64,000 nucleotides of DNA from Gossypium raimondii (taxonomy: Eukaryota > Streptophyta > Magnoliopsida > Malvales > Malvaceae): the NCBI RefSeq assembly GCF_025698545.1, contig NC_068566.1, positions 14,947,444 through 15,011,443 of the forward strand. Reading direction: 5' to 3'. The notes under the pieces are model-generated. The model saw nothing but the letters and a program-made list of their open reading frames with translations. It ran no database searches and was not told where the DNA came from. A program made the position numbers and the translations under genes. Shown here in pieces: positions 59,970 to 64,000 of the stretch; position 1 is the stretch's first letter, and each line of letters starts with the position of its first letter.

Positions 59970-60777
59970 AGGAGAGCACTCATCTTGGGGTGGGCTTACT
60001 ACTTAGATGCTTTCAAGAAGCTTATCCGCTCCGCACTTGGCTACCCAGCGTTCATCAGGCACGATAATCGGTACACAGAGGTGCGCCCTTCCCGGCCCTC
60101 TCGTACTAGGAAAAGTCCTCTCAATGCTCTAATGCCCACACCGGATATGGACCGAACTGTCTCACGACGCTCGAACCCACTCACGTATCGCTTTAATGGG
60201 CGAATGCCCAACCCTTGAACATACTATGCCCCTGTGGCGTAAGAGCCGACATCGAGGTGCCAAACCTTCCGTCGATGTGAGCTCTTGGGAAGATCACCTG
60301 TTATCCCTAGAGTAACTTTTATCCGTTGAGCGACGACCCTTCCACTGCACCGTCGGATCACTAAGGCCGACTTTCGTCCCTTGCTCGACGGGTGGGTCTT
60401 GCGTCAAGCTCCTTCGCCTTTGCACTCGAGGGCCAATCTCCGTCCGGCCGAGGAAACCTTTGCACGCCTCCGTTACCTTTTGGGAGGCCTACGCCCATAG
60501 AAACTGTTCACCGAGATCGCCCTTGGCCCGTAGGTCCCGACACAAGGTTAGAATTCTAGCTCTTCCAGAGTGGTATCTCACGATGGCTCGGGCCCCTAAG
60601 GAGGCCTTCTTCGCCTTCCACCTAAGCTGCAGCAGAAAAGCCCAAAGCCAATCCTGTGGAACAGTGAAGCTTCATAGGTCTTTCGTCCAAAGGGTAGTCC
60701 GCATCTTCACAGACATGTCTATTTCACCGAGCCTCTCTCCGAGACAAGGCCAGATCATTACGCCTTTCGTAAGGGTC

Positions 60778-60833
<56 letters not shown>

Positions 60834-62678
60834 CTCATCGGGCTTTGATCACGGCTCCCCTATCATCGTCACCAACTTCCTTGACCTTCCCAAGCCTGGC
60901 AAAAGGCCATTTCATACATGGTCTTACGACTTTGCGGAGACTGTGTTTTTGGTAAACAAATGCCGGGCTCGGTCATGCGACCCCTTTGTGAGGAGGCACC
61001 TTCTCCGGGTTATGGGGCTATTTTGCCGAGTTCCTTAGAGAGAGTTGTCTCGCGCCCCTAGGTATTCTCTACCTACCCACCAGGTTTCGGTTTGCATGGT
61101 ACCCTTTTGTTGAAGGTCGTTCGAGCTTTTCCGGGAGTATAGCATGGGTTACTTCAGCCAGTAGCGCCTGGTACTCGAACATTGGCTCGGGCATTTTCTA
61201 CCCTTCTTACCTCGAAAAAGCAGGGCACCTTGCGCCCTTGAACCGATAACCATCTTTCGCTAACCTAGCCTCCTCCGTCCCTGACCAACAAGGGTAGTAC
61301 AGAATATTCACCGTTGTCCATCGACCACGCCTTTCTACCGATCTTAGGCCCCGATTCACCCTCCGTGGACGAACCTTGCGGAGGAACCCTTGGTTTTGGC
61401 ATTGATTCTCACCAATGTTTGCGTTACTCAAGTCGACATTCTCGCTCGCCGCGTCTACTCCGCCACGCTGGTGCTTCCCTAAGGCGAACGCCCCACCGAT
61501 GCATTTTTACATCCCACGCCTTCGCAGATCGCTTAGCCCTGTTCATCTTGGCGCAAGAGCGCCGATCGATGAGCTATTACGCACTCTTTCAAGGGTGGTC
61601 GCTTCTAGGCAAACCTCCTGGCCGTCTCTCGCACCCTACCTCCTTTATCACCGAGCGGTCATTTAGGGGCCTTAGCCGGTGATCCGGCCATTTCCTCTCG
61701 ACGATGAAGCTTATCCCCTATCGCCTCACGGCCGACCTCGACCCTCGTTATTTTGAGGTCATATCTAGTATTCGAGTTTGCCTCGATTTGGTACCGCTCT
61801 CGCGCCCCTTGACCAAACAAAGATGCTTTACCCCTAGATGTCCAAATAATCGCTGCGCCTCAACGATTTCGAGGAGAACCACTAGCTCGGGTTCGAGTGG
61901 CATTTCACCCTAACCACAACTCATCCGCAGATTCTTCAACATCACGGTTCGGACCTCCACTTAGTTTCACCCAAGCTTCATCCCGGTCATGGATAGATCA
62001 CCCGTGTTCGGGTCCATAAGTAGTGACAATTGCCCTATGAAGACTCGCTGCCACGGCTCCGGTGGGCTCCCTTAACCAAGCCATCGCCTATGAGTCACGG
62101 CTCATTCTTCATCAGCACGCGGTCGAGCTCAGGCTCCTCCCACCGCTTGGGAGCTTACGGTTTCATGTTCTATTTCACTCCCGACGGGGTTCTTTTCACC
62201 CTTCCCTCACTAAGATTACTTCGCTATCGGTCACCCAGAGTATTTAGCCTTGCAAGGTGGTCCTTGCCGATTCACACGGATTCCACGTGCCCCATGCTAC
62301 TCGGGTCGAGCGTAAGCTAGTGATGCTTTGCCATCGGACTATCGCCATCTAGGGTTCGGCACTTCACCGTTTCGCCTAGCAAAGACGACGCTTTTATTGC
62401 TCTCCCACAACCCCGTTTTCACGGTTTAGGTCTGCTCCCATTTCGCTCGCCGCTACTACGGAATCGCTTTTGCTTTCTTTTCCTCCCGCTACTAAGATGT
62501 TTCATTCGCAAAGTTGTCTCTTGTCCGCCCATGGATTCAGCAGTTAGCTTGAAAGGTTGACCTATTCGGGAATCTCCGGATCTACGCTTATTTTCAACTC
62601 CCCAAGCATTTCGCCGCTACACGCCCTTCCTCGCTCTCGGGTGCCTAGGTATCCACCGTAAGCCTTTCCTCGCTTGAA
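59970..62678 (-). rRNA. rrn23: rrn23 (plastid 23S rRNA) copy, deletion-rich
   Basis: Minus strand starts TTCAAGCGAGGAAAGGCTTA and ends ATGAGTGCTCTCC. Highly conserved stretches remain throughout (for example around 60,280-60,330 and 62,560-62,680). The span is 2,709 nt against about 2,810 in plastomes, with the loss spread over many 1-3 bp gaps. No intron is present. The many overlapping open stretches on the plus strand are antisense noise. Confidence 0.9.
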
Positions 62679-62857
62679 CCTCGCCTTAACTTTACTTTAC
62701 TTTAATTTAAAATTGAAGGCTATGCCATCCTAAGTCTCGCTAAATGAAATGGAAGGATCTTATCAACGTCCATGAATGATAAATCATAGATCGAACTAAT
62801 CGCGAATCGGAAAAATTGGGTACTATCATATAGCTTTGTTTGGCTAAGTTCACGAGT
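62679..62857. other. Plastid trnA-rrn23 spacer copy
   Basis: Spacer between the trnA 3' exon and 23S, order as in the plastid rRNA operon. No gene. Confidence 0.7.
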
Positions 62858-63704
62858 TGGAGATAAGCGGACTCGAACCACCGACATCCGCCATGTGGTA
62901 AACCACCGCCTCTCGTGCCCCGATCGATTCTACCATAGAGGCCAACGATAGACAATAACTCCCCGAACACGACTTACAACTTTCATCGATCAGGTTTCCA
63001 AAGAGCAACTCTTCTCAAAATCTCAAAAGGTGCCGAGTTGGAATCCCATTCTAACTAAGGATTCTTGTGGTTCCGGAGGATCCTCTTCACAGAAAACCAG
63101 AACGCGGAGAGCTTTCCTCCGACTCTCTTTGGTCTTAAGAATGCTGGTTTTAAGAATGAGTGATTGCCCTTCTCCGACCTCATCGCCCAACCCGAGAGCG
63201 GACAGCTAATGCATTCCACTTATTGAACAGGTTCTATGGTCGGTCCACGACCCCGGATACCGAAGGCATCCTTGGGGTGATCTCGTAGTTCCTACGGGTG
63301 GAGACGATGGGGTTGGTCCATGGATTTTCCTTCCTTTGCCGCATTTCGCTCAAAGGGTTGAAGGAGATAGTGCATCAAGTCGCTCGCAAGGGCCAACTTG
63401 ATCCTCTTCCCTGTGGATCCCAGATGGGGAACCTAGGGAGCCGCCGACTCAACTACCGTCCATGTACGATCCATACTAGATCCGACCAACCGCCCATCCT
63501 ACCTCTTCTACGTTCTTGATGACCCATCTTTGTCTTAGTAGAGTCTTTCGGTGGCATGTTTCGTCCTCTTCCCATTACTTAGAAAAAGTGAGCCATAGGT
63601 TCGGTACAAGATACTATCATTACCTTTGGACAATTAGACACCCAACCCAGAATCGCAATGACCCAATTGCAAGAGCGGACCTCTACCAACCGAGCTATAT
63701 CCCC
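62858..63704 (-). pseudogene. trnA-UGC: trnA-UGC with group II intron, decayed copy
   Basis: The 5' exon is 63,667-63,704 (GGGGATATAGCTCGGTTGG ... CTCTTGCAA, TGC anticodon present) and the 3' exon is 62,858-62,892 (GGCGGATGTCGGTGGTTCG ... TCTCCA). The 774-bp intron between is recognisable throughout as the plastid trnA intron. CAG in the 5' exon D-arm reads CGG, and CAG in the 3' exon reads CGG. Intron and exons carry many small indels. Confidence 0.88.
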
Positions 63705-63765
63705 GAGCCAAGTGGAGCATGCATGAAGGAGTCGATGCTTCTTCTATTCTTTTCCTTGGCGCAAC
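63705..63765. other. Plastid trnI-trnA spacer copy
   Basis: Short spacer of the plastid rRNA operon between trnI and trnA (TTCATGCATGCTCCACTTGG on the minus strand). Confidence 0.7.
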
Positions 63766-64000
63766 TGGGCCATCCCGACTTGAACCGAGACCTCGCCCTG
63801 AAGTAAATCATCGCACCTACGGTCCAACCAATTGGGAGAGAATCAATAGATTCCTTTTGGGAGCGATTCATCCTTCCCGAACGCAAAGATACAACTCTCC
63901 GTTGTATTGCGCTCCAAGTGTGCTTGTTCCCCTTCTTCCTTACCATGGCAAGTATTTGTGAAATAAGAAATAACTCGATGGGAAGAAAAAAAGAGGGCGT
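63766..64000 (-). pseudogene. trnI-GAU: trnI-GAU 3' exon and part of its intron, cut by window end
   Basis: The 3' exon is 63,766-63,798; the minus strand reads GGGCGAGGTCTCGGTTCAAG, then ends GATGGCCCA. It is two bases shorter than usual because CTCTGG reads CTCGG and another base is lost. The intron runs to the window edge (ATCCATGG-free tail with GTTGTATCTTTGCGTTCGG). The 5' exon lies outside. Confidence 0.85.

Larger units (their letters stand above)
50440..64000. other. Nuclear plastid DNA insertion (NUPT), at least 13.5 kb, three blocks
   Basis: Gene order identifies block A (petN-psbM spacer to trnT-psbD spacer, about 50,440-53,360), block B (rpoB 5' end to petN-psbM spacer, about 53,355-55,590) and block C (inner ycf1 through the inverted repeat to trnI, about 55,590-64,000 and beyond). 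All protein genes are frameshifted or truncated, the tRNA genes carry substitutions that break stems, and rrn23 is about 100 bp short. The left flank is nuclear repeat DNA. This is therefore an old nuclear copy, not the plastome. The right end is outside the window. Confidence 0.93.

Noticed and set aside
59387..63961. Many open frames of 60-164 codons on both strands
   Set aside because: They overlap plastid rRNA, tRNA and intron copies, and most are antisense to rrn23; none matches a protein family I know.
50440..64000. The window being plastid genome
   Set aside because: psbM, petN and ycf1 are frameshifted, tRNA stems are broken, gene order is permuted, and the left flank is nuclear transposon DNA.

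Overview
The window is nuclear DNA from a dicot plant. Gossypium (cotton) or a close Malvaceae relative is my best guess, because the LTRs at 1-924 and 5,309-10,682 carry many CACGGCCGTG-type palindromes that I associate with cotton gypsy LTRs; this is recognition, not a search result. One gene looks intact. The rest is nested retrotransposons, followed by at least 13.5 kb of decayed, rearranged plastid DNA that runs off the right edge.

Layout. 1-924: end of a gypsy-type LTR. 925-4,474: promoter and six-exon gene for a 253-aa single-RRM protein resembling plant nuclear speckle RNA-binding proteins (NSR type). About 5,170-27,315: one L1-type LINE (ORF1 with DUF4283-like and zinc-knuckle parts, ORF2 with endonuclease and reverse transcriptase), split twice. 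A gypsy solo LTR (5,309-10,682, target duplication TGTTT) sits in the start of ORF1 and itself carries a 1,335-bp solo LTR (8,813-10,147, target duplication ATTAA). A full-length minus-strand Ty3/gypsy chromovirus, Tekay/Del-like (11,470-24,321, target duplication AAAGG), sits just after the ORF1 zinc knuckle. The chromovirus LTRs differ in length (4,967 against 3,087 bp), nearly all because of a 93-bp tandem array inside them.

27,316-34,377: LTR remnants, including a solo LTR with target duplication GTCTT (31,787-33,625). 34,378-45,799: two Athila-type elements head to tail, each with an Asp-tRNA-type primer site (TGGCGCCGTTGCC or a decayed form); both are broken. 45,800-50,440: LTR-like repeats and a minus-strand Ty1/copia protease-integrase fragment.

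About 50,440-64,000: nuclear plastid DNA (NUPT) in three blocks. Block A is psbM, trnD, trnY, trnE, trnT. Block B is the rpoB 5' end, trnC, petN. Block C is the ycf1 5' part, trnN, trnR, rrn5, rrn4.5, rrn23, trnA, trnI. Blocks A and B are neighbours in plastomes but swapped here, as expected if a small plastid circle was opened in the petN-psbM spacer before insertion. Conserved CAG and CTG sites in the plastid tRNA and rRNA genes are altered again and again, and there are many 1-2 bp deletions.

No operon-like or defence-like system is present. The most unusual items are the LTR-resident 93-bp array with its own higher-order duplication, the permuted plastid insert, and the CAG/CTG bias in that insert.
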